From: Hydrogenoanaerobacterium sp032017025
Lineage (GTDB): Bacteria; Bacillota; Clostridia; Oscillospirales; Ruminococcaceae
Direction: 5' to 3'
Assembly: GCF_032017025.1 (NCBI RefSeq)
Contig: NZ_DALZQO010000011.1
Span: 30,493-94,492, forward strand
Length of the DNA: 64,000 nucleotides
Below the pieces are notes generated by a model. The model was given only the letters and a program-made list of their open reading frames with translations, did no database searches and had not been told where the DNA came from. Below are positions 15,960 through 24,270 of this stretch, piece by piece. The first letter of the stretch is position 1. Each line of letters begins with the position of its first letter. The position numbers and the translations under genes were made by a program.

Positions 15960-16339
15960 AAAAGCTCCATCCTTTTACCTGCCACAATGGTGACCGATTC
16001 CAGTACCACCTCACCGAGCGAGGCCACCTCTTGAATTTCGCCCCACTCGCACCCCGAGTAAATAATTTGACGGTCGGGCTTAACAATTACCACATTGAAC
16101 CCCGAGAGGCTGTGAAAATCAAGGTTGCCACCCATGGCATCCTTGGTGGCGCATACGCGCGAAAGCTCCAAAATATGCCTCAGTCTGCCGCCTACTGTGC
16201 CCACGGGCTGTTCGCTGCCGAATGCCTCTACATATCTGCTTTCACGGCTGCTTTTTGCCTTGTAGCCCTGCGCCACCGCTAGCCGCCTGCCGTTGATTTC
16301 GATATAAATATCTTTGCTTGTCGGAAAAAGTATCGACAT
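15956..16339 (-). CDS. probable tail tube protein
   Basis: The 127-residue product directly follows the sheath gene, the usual place of the inner tube protein in contractile tails. It is beta-rich, starting MSILFPTSKDIYIEINGRRL and containing LRHILELSRVCATKDAMGG and a C-terminal GEVVLESVTIVAG strand, in keeping with the tube fold, and its length fits small tube proteins. The ATG at 16339 is chosen for GGAGG 9 nt upstream. Sequence identity to XkdM is not obvious, so the call relies on order, size and predicted strands. Confidence 0.6.
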   Translation of the reverse strand: MSILFPTSKDIYIEINGRRLAVAQGYKAKSSRESRYVEAFGSEQPVGTVGGRLRHILELSRVCATKDAMGGNLDFHSLSGFNVVIVKPDRQIIYSGCEWGEIQEVASLGEVVLESVTIVAGKRMELL

Positions 16340-16350
16340 TTTTTCGCCTC

Positions 16351-17376
16351 CTAGATAGAAATGTGAGCAACGATGTGGATTTGGTTGATGGCGGTTGCCG
16401 CCGTAAAGCTCAGCACTACCACGCATACCGATGGGTCACCCGCAAGCAGAGCTGCCCTTGGTGTAGCAAAACTGCTCACAATCCCCTCATCCACAGCAGC
16501 GGAAAGCAACACCGTCATCTGTGCCACTATGCTCTGCATCGTTGCAGGATTGCCTCTTGCATTTTTCAGCAGCACCTTCATCACAGTGCGTGCCCGCTGT
16601 AAAATATGGTCGATAATGCGCACCGTTGCCACATTGGCGAAACTGTAATCGGCAGTGCCATCTGTTTTGGTGCGTGTGGTTACCGCTTTTATGCACTCTA
16701 CCGCATTACCCACCGTTTCAAACACCACTACGCCCGCGGCCAGCAAGGTTTGAACTGTGTCTTCGGTGAGGTTATCTTCGTCAAGCACTATGCCTTTACA
16801 GATGCTGCCGCTGAGGTTGTCTCCCACAGTTCCTGTTAGCAATTCTCCCGCAAACGCACAGGCACCCGAAAACCCACCGGGATAACACAGGCAGATGCGC
16901 TCGCTGTTGAGTGCCTGTGCAAGCTGTACGGCATGCTCCGCATTATCAGCGTTTACAAGGCCAATACGCTCTTTCAACGCACTGCATGAGCGGGTTATGC
17001 TCTGCAGCAGCTTTGCCTGCACTGTGGCACTTACACTGTCGCACAGCACTGCCCCAATGTTGTCGAGCCCCTCAATGGCTGCAAATGCTGCCTCATATGC
17101 GTTGTCATCTGGGTTGCCGCCATTTGTACCCACAGGCACGCAGATCACCTGCGAAACCCCGCTTTCCAGCAGCAGCTTTACCGCACGAAGCAGCGCACTG
17201 TCTGTAAAAATTGCCGCTGCATCGGCATAGCTTGTAAAGCGGTATACCTTACCGGCCTCACCGCCCAAAGCCAAGGCGCATACTGCTGCGTATTGAACCG
17301 AAACCACCGCGCCCAACGCCGAGGTTACGGTGTAAGATGAAAACACCCCCGGGCGCAACGAATTGTTTCTTATCAT
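16351..17376 (-). CDS. phage tail sheath protein
   Basis: The 341-residue product matches contractile tail sheath proteins: an N-terminal RPGVFSSYTV handshake strand, a central alpha/beta domain with VSQVICVPVG and a C-terminal helical/beta region containing RTVMKVLLKNARGNPATMQ. The sheath contracts to drive the inner tube into a target envelope. It is on the short side (XkdK is about 460), lacking an extra variable domain. Its presence shows a myovirus-type tail. It overlaps the previous gene by ATGA. Confidence 0.87.
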   Translation of the reverse strand: MIRNNSLRPGVFSSYTVTSALGAVVSVQYAAVCALALGGEAGKVYRFTSYADAAAIFTDSALLRAVKLLLESGVSQVICVPVGTNGGNPDDNAYEAAFAAIEGLDNIGAVLCDSVSATVQAKLLQSITRSCSALKERIGLVNADNAEHAVQLAQALNSERICLCYPGGFSGACAFAGELLTGTVGDNLSGSICKGIVLDEDNLTEDTVQTLLAAGVVVFETVGNAVECIKAVTTRTKTDGTADYSFANVATVRIIDHILQRARTVMKVLLKNARGNPATMQSIVAQMTVLLSAAVDEGIVSSFATPRAALLAGDPSVCVVVLSFTAATAINQIHIVAHISI

Positions 17377-17867
17377 TCGGTCACTCTCCTAATTACATAA
17401 TTACCGATTGCCTGCTCCTGCCGCTGCTGGCAAACGGTAAGGTGCAGCTTTGCGTAACATGGCAGCACCAGTGCCCCCAATTCTTTTTCAAACTGCACTT
17501 TGCCACACCACACACGCGTTACCTCATACTCTTGCTGCACAAACAGCAGGCTGTTGCAGATTTTGCCGAATACCCGTTGGCATTCCGCTGCTTCTTTGCC
17601 CGGCGGGCATAAAATTTGTATTGCCGCCGTAATCTCAAGCATTCTGCCGTAAAGACTGTTGCCATCTTCATCCAGCCCTGCAAAATCCGAGAGAGCGCAG
17701 GGCAGTAACTCAGCATCCTGCAAACCCACCGCAAGCATGGTTTTGGTAAGCGGCACAGGGTGAGGTGCGCTGGAAAACTGCAGTGCAATTGCTGCCTGCT
17801 CGCCTGCAAACGCGGTGCGAAGCAGGTTCACCAGCTCGTGCGCAACATCGTTTATTACATCTGCCAT
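17373..17867 (-). CDS. neck/tail-completion protein (probable)
   Basis: This 164-residue protein is encoded between head-closure and sheath genes, the position of tail terminator/completion proteins. It has an N-terminal helix (VINDVAHELVNLLRTAF) and several beta strands, including GRMLEITAAIQILCPPG and LGALVLPCYAKLHLTV, as expected for the alpha/beta tail-terminator fold. The start has GGAGG 7 nt upstream. There is no decisive motif; the call is from order and secondary-structure character. Confidence 0.6.
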   Translation of the reverse strand: MADVINDVAHELVNLLRTAFAGEQAAIALQFSSAPHPVPLTKTMLAVGLQDAELLPCALSDFAGLDEDGNSLYGRMLEITAAIQILCPPGKEAAECQRVFGKICNSLLFVQQEYEVTRVWCGKVQFEKELGALVLPCYAKLHLTVCQQRQEQAIGNYVIRRVTE

Positions 17868-18211
17868 TGGTTTGCCTCCTCATTTGCACGCCTCAGCACC
17901 GCCCACACATAAAACGGCTGTTCGCCTACACGCCGCATTTCACAAACCGATACCACAAACCCCTCGCCGCCACAGTCAATTACGTCATCCACAGCAAGGC
18001 AATCACCACCGTTTTCAGGTGAACCGATGTACAGAAACGTATTTTGGTCTCTGTATCCGATGACGGAATATTTATCTTCGAGGTATTGGCGGTTTTGGTA
18101 GCCAAACGGTGCGATATACGCCGCAAAACGGCGGGTTTGCCCCTCTTTTTGCAGGGTTACCTCTCTGCCATAACGCTTCAGCAGCATTAAAAATTTAGAA
18201 TAAACGTCCAA
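17855..18211 (-). CDS. head-closure-like protein
   Basis: The 118-residue product begins at TTG 18211, just behind the connector stop, with a GGTGGGG-type site. It consists of short beta strands (REVTLQKEGQTRRFAAYIAP, SVIGYRDQNTFLYIG, CLAVDDVIDCGG), the SPP1 gp16/HK97 head-closure barrel pattern, and lies between the head-tail connector and tail-completion genes. It overlaps the next gene by 13 nt. The assignment is mainly positional, supported by the strand pattern. Confidence 0.6.
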   Translation of the reverse strand: MDVYSKFLMLLKRYGREVTLQKEGQTRRFAAYIAPFGYQNRQYLEDKYSVIGYRDQNTFLYIGSPENGGDCLAVDDVIDCGGEGFVVSVCEMRRVGEQPFYVWAVLRRANEEANQWQM

Positions 18212-18215
18212 TCAA

Positions 18216-18575
18216 TCACCCCACCTGTACCAAAAATGCGTCGTCGTATTTCAGCAGCGGCGCAATGCTCGCCAGCAGTTCATCGCATAGCGCCTTTGCA
18301 TCGGCTCGGCTGATAGCCTGTGCTGAAATCGAAAGGTCTCCCAGCTTAAAGCTGCTCTGTGTGTCTGCCTGTGCCGTCATAGTGTACTGGTACAACAGCA
18401 TCCCCGCCGCTACGGTGCACAGCGCTTCCTCGTTGGTATCCACATCCGTATCTTCTCTCAGCCGCGCATACAGCCTTGCAACACACAGCCGCGCCATGGG
18501 TGCAAAAGGCTGGGCATCTTCTTGCGAAATACCCGCCAACACGGCAAACTGCTGTAAAACCTGTGAAGCATCCAT
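18216..18575 (-). CDS. head-tail connector/adaptor (gp6-like)
   Basis: The 119-residue, mostly helical protein follows the major capsid gene and has the shape of the gp6/gp15 adaptor family: an N-terminal helix pair (VLQQFAVLAGISQEDAQPF), LCVARLYARLRED, and a hydrophobic helix with AAGMLLYQYTM. Adaptors form a ring under the portal. The ATG at 18575 has AAAGGAGG 8 nt upstream, one of the best sites in the block. Confidence 0.7.
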   Translation of the reverse strand: MDASQVLQQFAVLAGISQEDAQPFAPMARLCVARLYARLREDTDVDTNEEALCTVAAGMLLYQYTMTAQADTQSSFKLGDLSISAQAISRADAKALCDELLASIAPLLKYDDAFLVQVG

Positions 18576-18649
18576 CTGTATTCCTCCTTTGCTGTTCAAA
18601 CGGGTCAGGCAGTGCCCACCCCGCCTGACATGTTAAAAAAGCCTGTCGG

Positions 18650-19651
18650 TTAAGCTGCTTTTACTTTCATCACCTGAACCGCATCGGGGAATATTTTGCC
18701 GAAGCCGGCAATCGAGGTAATGGCTGCGCGTTCCAGCTGGCTGTCAATCAGCTTGTCATAATCCACCTGAACACCGCCAGCGGTTACCATCTCAAGTGCA
18801 AAGCGCTTGTCCAGCGCAATCAGCGTATCATCGGCAACACACGGGGTTTTAATAATTTTTGCACCCAGCGGGGTAATTAGCTTGCCGGTACCGTGGAACG
18901 CTAGCCCCGCGGCCGCATCTTGCATTTCAGGTATGGCCAGCAGTTTTTGTACCATAACGGGGCTTGCGAGGATGGTATTCATCTCGTAATCACCGAAATT
19001 GCTCCATAGGCTTAGCAGGTCGGCATAGGTAACCTTGCCGGCGTCTGCGGTATTAAGCAGTGTTTCGCCGCTGAGCAGGGTGCTTACCGCATCGCCCATC
19101 TGCGCCCTTGCGATATACGCGCCAATCTGTTTAAGGGTGACGGTGAACAGGTCAAGGCGATGGAACTTAATGGCCTCGTAAGATGCAACCAGCATTCTAC
19201 CGCGTTTGACCAGCTTCACCAGTACATCGCTGAGCTTGATGGCAGTCTCGGGTATTTTAGCCCCCTCGGCAACCGCCGCAATTGTTTTATCCTCCTCCGA
19301 AAGATCGGTGACAATCGAACGGTAGTCGAGGCTGTTTACGTTGGTTTTAGTCGCAATGATCTCGCCGAGCAGCGCGGTATCGTTCATCCCCTGTGCCACC
19401 GCGCGTGATACATATTCAGGGAATAGGCTGGCACTGTCCGAGGTTTGGAAGAACTTCTGGATCATGTCCGACTGCGCACCGCCTACATGGATATCAAAGC
19501 GCTTGAGCTGCCTCTGGTAAGCATCCAATCCTGCAAGTTCGGTGCCCGCGTACTCGGCGGAGGGGTCAAGTTTTTCCAGCTCGCGTGTAAAGGTACTTCC
19601 ACTCACCTTGTACATGGTTTTATCAAGGTTGATTGCTTTGAAAATAGACAT
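18650..19651 (-). CDS. major capsid protein (HK97 fold)
   Basis: The 333-residue product fits a PBSX-like coat protein: N-terminal arm, an extended segment with DIHVGGAQSDMIQKFFQTSD, SLFPEYVSRAVAQGM, the spine-helix region with LVKRGRMLVASYEAIKFHR, and the A-domain segment TILASPVMVQKLLAIPEMQD. There is no separate delta domain, consistent with a protease/scaffold encoded upstream. The ATG at 19651 has GGAAGGA upstream; an ATG three codons earlier is less well placed. Confidence 0.87.
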   Translation of the reverse strand: MSIFKAINLDKTMYKVSGSTFTRELEKLDPSAEYAGTELAGLDAYQRQLKRFDIHVGGAQSDMIQKFFQTSDSASLFPEYVSRAVAQGMNDTALLGEIIATKTNVNSLDYRSIVTDLSEEDKTIAAVAEGAKIPETAIKLSDVLVKLVKRGRMLVASYEAIKFHRLDLFTVTLKQIGAYIARAQMGDAVSTLLSGETLLNTADAGKVTYADLLSLWSNFGDYEMNTILASPVMVQKLLAIPEMQDAAAGLAFHGTGKLITPLGAKIIKTPCVADDTLIALDKRFALEMVTAGGVQVDYDKLIDSQLERAAITSIAGFGKIFPDAVQVMKVKAA

Positions 19652-19722
19652 ACAATACATCCTTCCCGCGGCAGAGCCGCAGTAAATTTTTGTTAGACAA
19701 TGGTTTGGAGCTTTCAGCTAGC

Positions 19723-20709
19723 CTAGATTAAAAACTGTGAGTTTTCACCGCCATCCCCCTGCGTAAAGCTGCCCGCCGTTTGTACCGTAGGAACCGGTCG
19801 GTTTCCGCCTGCGCAAGCGAAAGATTTTTTCAGTTCACGCAGTTCTTCGGTGGTAAGTTTATCCGCAATGGCGGCAACCGCCTTGGGGCTGATACCGCTG
19901 CCCGAGAGTGCCGCACAGCGCAGCACCTCTTTTTTTAGTTCACCGCGGTAGGCTTCGCCTACCTGTGCCAGCCCGCGCAGCCGCTGCAGTTCTGCACCGA
20001 GCAATTCTGCGTCACCGCAGCTTAGCTCTACACTTTTCTGCGCCGCTTTCAGCTTGGCTATAATCATACCTAGGCTGCCGTGTTCCTCGGTATCGGGGGC
20101 AGAATACGCCTTGGTTACACCTGCGGCCGGTTGTGCGGGTACTGCCACAAAGCTCCATTCGTATGTGTCGGTGGGCTTGCTCAACGTGTAGTGACATTGC
20201 ACCCCATCATAGGTTTGGCCGCTTTTGTGGCGGCAGGGCTGCTGTTTTACATTTTTGCCACAGGTGGAGCAAAGAACCTCCTCCACCGCGCAGCCAACGC
20301 TTACCTCTTTTTTTATGCCTGCGTCGATGTCGAGAATCAAATCCTTGTTCTTATCACTGCGCACCATATACGCTTTGGCGGTAAGGAAGTGATACACCTC
20401 TCCCGTGGTAGTTTTGCGTAGTGTGTCCTGTTCCACCGCCGTGTGAAAGATGCGTGCCGTTTGGTTTGCACCCTTTGGGTTATGGTCGAATATACCCGTT
20501 TTACCCAAAAACAAGCGACGCAGCTTATACAGTGCGTCAACCGAGAAACGTTCGAAATCTCGGTCAATTTCGTTGTCGCATAAAATAAGAGGGAACACAT
20601 ACACCTCCTCGGCTTTCAATTCGCGTCTGGTGTAGCGGTTAATCTCGGTTAAATTCTCCGCCGAAAGCTCTTCGGGCGCAAAACCCTTATAAATCATAGC
20701 TTGTTTCAT
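19723..20709 (-). CDS. prohead protease/scaffold-like protein with zinc-ribbon insert
   Basis: The 328-residue protein follows the portal gene (TAATG overlap). Its N-terminal two-thirds (NEIDRDFERFSVDALYKL, KTGIFDHNPKGANQTARIF, KKEVSVGCAV, TYEWSFVAVPAQPAAGVTK) is the conserved core of capsid-assembly proteases of clostridial PBSX-like elements; His in FDHNPKG and Ser in VSVGC are plausible catalytic residues. A cysteine/histidine cluster (CSTCG then PCRHK then CHY) forms a probable zinc ribbon inside the domain. The C-terminal third is helical and scaffold-like. Confidence 0.82.
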   Translation of the reverse strand: MKQAMIYKGFAPEELSAENLTEINRYTRRELKAEEVYVFPLILCDNEIDRDFERFSVDALYKLRRLFLGKTGIFDHNPKGANQTARIFHTAVEQDTLRKTTTGEVYHFLTAKAYMVRSDKNKDLILDIDAGIKKEVSVGCAVEEVLCSTCGKNVKQQPCRHKSGQTYDGVQCHYTLSKPTDTYEWSFVAVPAQPAAGVTKAYSAPDTEEHGSLGMIIAKLKAAQKSVELSCGDAELLGAELQRLRGLAQVGEAYRGELKKEVLRCAALSGSGISPKAVAAIADKLTTEELRELKKSFACAGGNRPVPTVQTAGSFTQGDGGENSQFLI

Positions 20710-21715
20710 TAGGTGTCCTCCGTTTCTTTTGCTGCCTGTGCCAGTAAAAGCTGTGCCTGAGCAGTTTCCACTTCATCCTGCAGGTTGATTATATCCCAAT
20801 TTACGCGAACATCGGCGTAAAGCCCGTTGGTGGCAAGGAACATGTTGCAGATTTTAACCACTACCGGGGTCAGCAGCCTGCGGTAAGCCTCCAGTTCGCT
20901 GGTAAGGATATCCGCCTGCTGGCGGCTCATGCGCTCGGTCGTGCTCCACGAAAGCCCCAGTAAAAACGGAGGAATACCCAGTTTGGATACGATTTGCTGC
21001 AGCATCTGGTCAACCGGCACTCTGGTATCGATTACTTGATTGTCCGCGCCGATTACCTTAATATCCACATCGCCAACCGCGACAAAATCCTTGACGCTGC
21101 CCTTGGCAGTTGCATTCATCGCCTCGCTCCATTCCTTGGCGATGTTTTGCGCAATCTCGCGCGCCCCTGTAGAGTCGACTCCGCCGTCCCCCGGTTTGTA
21201 GGTAACTGCAAAACGCACATTGCCCACACGGTCAAAATTTTTGCCAATGCACTCGTAGATGCGCAGCAGCACGTTGCTGATAAACGGCAGCCCGCGCAGT
21301 AACGAGGTTCCGCGAAGCTCGCCTGCAGCGGGGTTTCTTGCGCTGAACAAAATCAATTGCGGATGTGGAGCGGGCACCAAATTTAACCCATCGCGTAGGT
21401 AGAACTCGGCTTGTACAGGGCTGTTGGGTGTCGCTACTCTAAATTGCCGAGCGGGCAGTTGTACAGTGCATAAATGCTGTCCCGTTCCGCGCTGAGCACT
21501 ATTTCACCTGCTGCACTTCCATAGGTGAGCAGGTCGTCGAGGTAGCAAGCTAAAAATGCATCCAACCCGCGCTGTGCACCGCCAACGCGTACCTCATCAG
21601 CAAACCTGCGCAGCCGTGTTTGCACCTGTTCATCATCACACTCAAGCCGAAAGCCGCCTACAAGGCGTACAATCTTTTCCAATGCCGCATCAATAATCGG
21701 CACAGTGCGGCGCAT
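20709..21715 (-). pseudogene. phage portal protein, interrupted by a frameshift
   Basis: Two consecutive frames read as one portal protein. The first (from ATG 21715) carries MRRTVPIIDAALEKIVRLVG and ends prematurely at 21434 after YNCPLGNLE. The second frame is already open before that stop, reading QFRVATPNSPVQAEFYLRDG and on through GTSLLRGLPFISNVL and LGIPPFLLGLSWSTTERMS, to the stop at 20709. The switch lies near 21434-21470 and is in the -1 direction, but no standard slippery heptamer is visible. Portal-like sequence also extends upstream of 21715 (FIPLKTAEHSLYEQ) without a usual start. It is either a real mutation or a sequencing error in a draft assembly. Confidence 0.8.
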
Positions 21716-21744
21716 CTGCTCGTACAGGCTGTGCTCCGCTGTTT

Positions 21745-23016
21745 TTAGCGGAATAAAGCTGTCGAGTGAGCCCCAGCCTGCGCCATCTCTGCGCGCTCCT
21801 GCAGTGCCGTCATTACAAAATAACGCAGTTCGTCCATCGCATGGTCGTTCTCTTTTTTCGGTATGTCGCGGTTCGAACTGTCATCCCAACAGTAAAGCGA
21901 AAACTCGCGCAGGCAATCGGTGCAGCTTTCATGAAAACGCAGCTGATTGCTGCTCAGCAGGTCGCTAACGCGCCGTATTCCTACCACCACATCATTGACC
22001 GCGGGGATACAGCGAAACACCCCGTGCCGGCGCACGCACTGGATAAAACTTGCCGCCGACGGGTCGACAATCACCGCGGCAACCGGAAGCCCCCCTGCCA
22101 GCTCCGCAAGTGCTTCGTAGTATTCCTCATCGGTTTTCAGTACGCCTGCCATACGTGAATTGTGGTAATACTCCCGCCGGCGGTACCATACCCCACCCGA
22201 AAGCCCCCAAAGCCCCATCGACATCGGGTTCACCGTACCGTAATCGCACGAGATGTAATACCGCTCGCATTCTGGCGGCTCGCCGTGCACCACATGCTGC
22301 TGTTCGCTGAACATCGGGTAAATCAGCCCCTGCGCCGCAACCCATTTTCCCAGTACAAACCGCTCGTAAAATACGCCGGAATACATGTTCTCGTATCGGC
22401 GCTTGATTTTCTCAGAGAGAGAAAGATTGTCGTCCATGGTAAAATGAAGATACAGCGCATTTTTTTGCTCCGCTTTCCGAATCCATTCGGTGTAGAACCA
22501 GTGAAAGGGGTGCTCGGGGTTGCAGTTAAACCAAAACCGTGAGCGGGGAGCCGAGCAGCGCGCAACTGCCTGCTCTACAAACGAGCGCGGCATCAACGCA
22601 ACCTCATCCAGCAAAATTCCCGCCAGCGTAATCCCTTGGATGTTAGCGGCCGAGCCTTCGTCTCGGCCGCCAAACAGGTAGTAGCGGTTGGTTTTGCCCC
22701 CAAAGCAGATGTCGATGCAGTTGTGTGATAGCCTTTCTTTGCAGGAAAAGCCCAGTACGCTGAGGCTTTGCAGCAGCGGTACTATTAGGTTGCGCCGCAC
22801 CGAGGCGATGGTTTTGCCGCAGATTGCGAAGGACGCTCCCTCAAAACAGTACATGCTCCACGATACAAACCCCAGCGACATGCTAAGCGTTTTGCCGCTT
22901 CGTATTGCCCCATCGCAGATAATTGCATCGCGGCTTTCATAGGGGCTGCCTTCGCACCACCAGTTCATCGCGGTGAGCTGCCGCTGCGAAAACGGCTTAA
23001 ACCTCGTCATGCACAC
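21745..23016 (-). CDS. terminase large subunit (PBSX XtmB type)
   Basis: The 423-residue protein is the DNA-packaging motor of a phage-like element. The ATPase half has Walker A GAIRSGKT (about residues 36-43) and Walker B GILLDEVAL; the nuclease half has YISCDYGTVNP (first acidic site), VIVDPSAASF and the late acidic DHAMDELRY. Length and order fit the PBSX/Terminase_6 group. It can start at GTG 23016 or ATG 23010, overlapping the upstream gene by 14-20 nt. All catalytic acids appear intact, so the motor should be functional. Confidence 0.92.
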   Translation of the reverse strand: MCMTRFKPFSQRQLTAMNWWCEGSPYESRDAIICDGAIRSGKTLSMSLGFVSWSMYCFEGASFAICGKTIASVRRNLIVPLLQSLSVLGFSCKERLSHNCIDICFGGKTNRYYLFGGRDEGSAANIQGITLAGILLDEVALMPRSFVEQAVARCSAPRSRFWFNCNPEHPFHWFYTEWIRKAEQKNALYLHFTMDDNLSLSEKIKRRYENMYSGVFYERFVLGKWVAAQGLIYPMFSEQQHVVHGEPPECERYYISCDYGTVNPMSMGLWGLSGGVWYRRREYYHNSRMAGVLKTDEEYYEALAELAGGLPVAAVIVDPSAASFIQCVRRHGVFRCIPAVNDVVVGIRRVSDLLSSNQLRFHESCTDCLREFSLYCWDDSSNRDIPKKENDHAMDELRYFVMTALQERAEMAQAGAHSTALFR

Positions 23017-23374
23017 TCACATCCGTTTCCTTTGCAGTACTGTCGGGCAGGCTGCCCAAAATCGCCTGATAAAACGGCAGGGCATCCTCCTCCTTGCTTT
23101 TGTCTTCCGCAAGCCCGGCTAGAAGTTCCATCGCTTTAAACCGGTCAAAAAACTTTACCTCAACGCCGTTTTTACCCCGTTTAAGCTCCGCAATGTGGAA
23201 CAAATCCAACTCAGTTAGTTCATCGGTTGTAGGTGCGTCCTCAAAAAAGAGAAGTTTTACTGCATCGGCAATGCTCCCGAATGCCAGCCGGTGCAGCCCC
23301 GCTTTTACCTGTGCCGCATAATCCTGTTTCTCATCAAACTTCGTTCGCTTTTTTCGATTTTGTTTGCCTTTCAA
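22997..23374 (-). CDS. terminase small subunit-like protein without evident HTH
   Basis: The 125-residue frame begins at TTG 23374 with GGGAGG 8 nt upstream; no ATG/GTG start is usable. After a basic start (KGKQNRKKRTKF) it has HRLAFGSIADAVKLLF, then LTELDLFHIAELKRGKNGVE and VKFFDRFKAMELLAGL, the same kind of ending as XtmA-type small terminases (KLADKMKALE). The N-terminal winged helix-turn-helix that gives XtmA its DNA specificity is not seen. It overlaps the large-terminase gene. Small terminase is the best call from position and C-terminal resemblance. Confidence 0.6.
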   Translation of the reverse strand: MKGKQNRKKRTKFDEKQDYAAQVKAGLHRLAFGSIADAVKLLFFEDAPTTDELTELDLFHIAELKRGKNGVEVKFFDRFKAMELLAGLAEDKSKEEDALPFYQAILGSLPDSTAKETDVSVHDEV

Positions 23375-23762
23375 ATCCTTAGCCTCCCTTTCAATGCAAC
23401 GGGCTAAACACAGTGCTTGGGGCAAAAGAAGCGCAAAAACTACACACAACCGCAAAAAAAGCTGCGAAACCGCACGCAACCTATTGTGTAAACATTTGGT
23501 AACGGGTATAATAATCTGTAGACCAAATAGTAACAAATGGCGGAAACGCTTGATTCTATAAGCCGTTATTCGCTATAATATTATCTGCTGAATCAATCGT
23601 TCATGCGGTCAGATGTTATTGCATCTGCAAATTCGGTGCGCAGCGTCAAGTTCTTTGCAAAGCAGCTTTATCGCATTTTTAAAATGTTCAGCACGCAACA
23701 TAATAAAAATTATTTTACTTTCATAAACTGATTTGATTATAAAGGGGAAACATTATTACAGA
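23375..23762. other. intergenic region between the particle block and trmL
   Basis: This 388-bp region separates two divergent units and should hold both promoters. A TATAAT-like box is near 23514, within GGTATAATAATC. No integrase, repressor, attachment repeat or tRNA is visible. A 30-codon minus-strand frame (23609-23701) has no ribosome site and is not called a gene. Confidence 0.6.
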
Positions 23763-24266
23763 ATGTCTATTTTAAACCTTGTCCTCGTCGAGCCTCAAAT
23801 TCCCCAGAACACCGGCAATATTGCGCGTACCTGTGCAGCAACAGGGGCTCGCTTGCATTTAGTGGGGCCAATGGGTTTCGTAATCGATGACAAAAAGCTG
23901 AAAAGGGCAGGGCTCGATTACTGGCATTTACTCGATATTACCTATTACAAAGATACCGCAGAGTTTTTTAGTAAAAACAAAGGCGGTGAGTTTTTCTACT
24001 TCACCACCAAGGGCAGGCATATTCACAGCGACGTGCAATACCCCGACAACGCCTACCTCGTATTTGGCAGGGAGGATGCAGGCCTGCCCGAGCAGCTGCT
24101 GTACCAAAACCCCAATTTTTGTGTACGCCTGCCTATGGTCGATGAGGCGCGCAGCCTCAACCTTTCCAATACTGTCGCAATCGCAGCCTACGAGGTGCTG
24201 CGCCAGTGGAATTACCCGACGCTCAAATGGTCTGGGCAGCTTACCAAATATAAATGGGAGGACTAA
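23763..24266 (+). CDS. trmL: tRNA (cytidine/uridine-2'-O-)-methyltransferase TrmL
   Basis: The 167-residue product is a SPOUT (trefoil-knot) methyltransferase that 2'-O-methylates the wobble nucleotide of tRNA-Leu isoacceptors. Diagnostic segments are VLVEPQIPQNTGNIARTC at the N-terminus, LHLVGPMGF, LVFGREDAGLP (about residue 99) and the knot MVDEARSLNLSNTVAIAAYE. The start MSILN is the usual family start; the ribosome site (AAAGGGG) is about 14 nt away, farther than normal. It is followed after 4 nt by degV. Confidence 0.93.
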   Translation: MSILNLVLVEPQIPQNTGNIARTCAATGARLHLVGPMGFVIDDKKLKRAGLDYWHLLDITYYKDTAEFFSKNKGGEFFYFTTKGRHIHSDVQYPDNAYLVFGREDAGLPEQLLYQNPNFCVRLPMVDEARSLNLSNTVAIAAYEVLRQWNYPTLKWSGQLTKYKWED

Positions 24267-24270
24267 CAGC

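Noticed and set aside
21434..21470. Programmed -1 ribosomal frameshift in the portal gene
   Set aside because: The local sequence (CAATTTA before the stop) does not fit X XXY YYZ with identical X, and portals are not usually frameshifted; mutation or sequencing error is likelier.
23609..23701. 30-codon minus-strand frame between the particle block and trmL
   Set aside because: No ribosome site and no likeness to a known protein.
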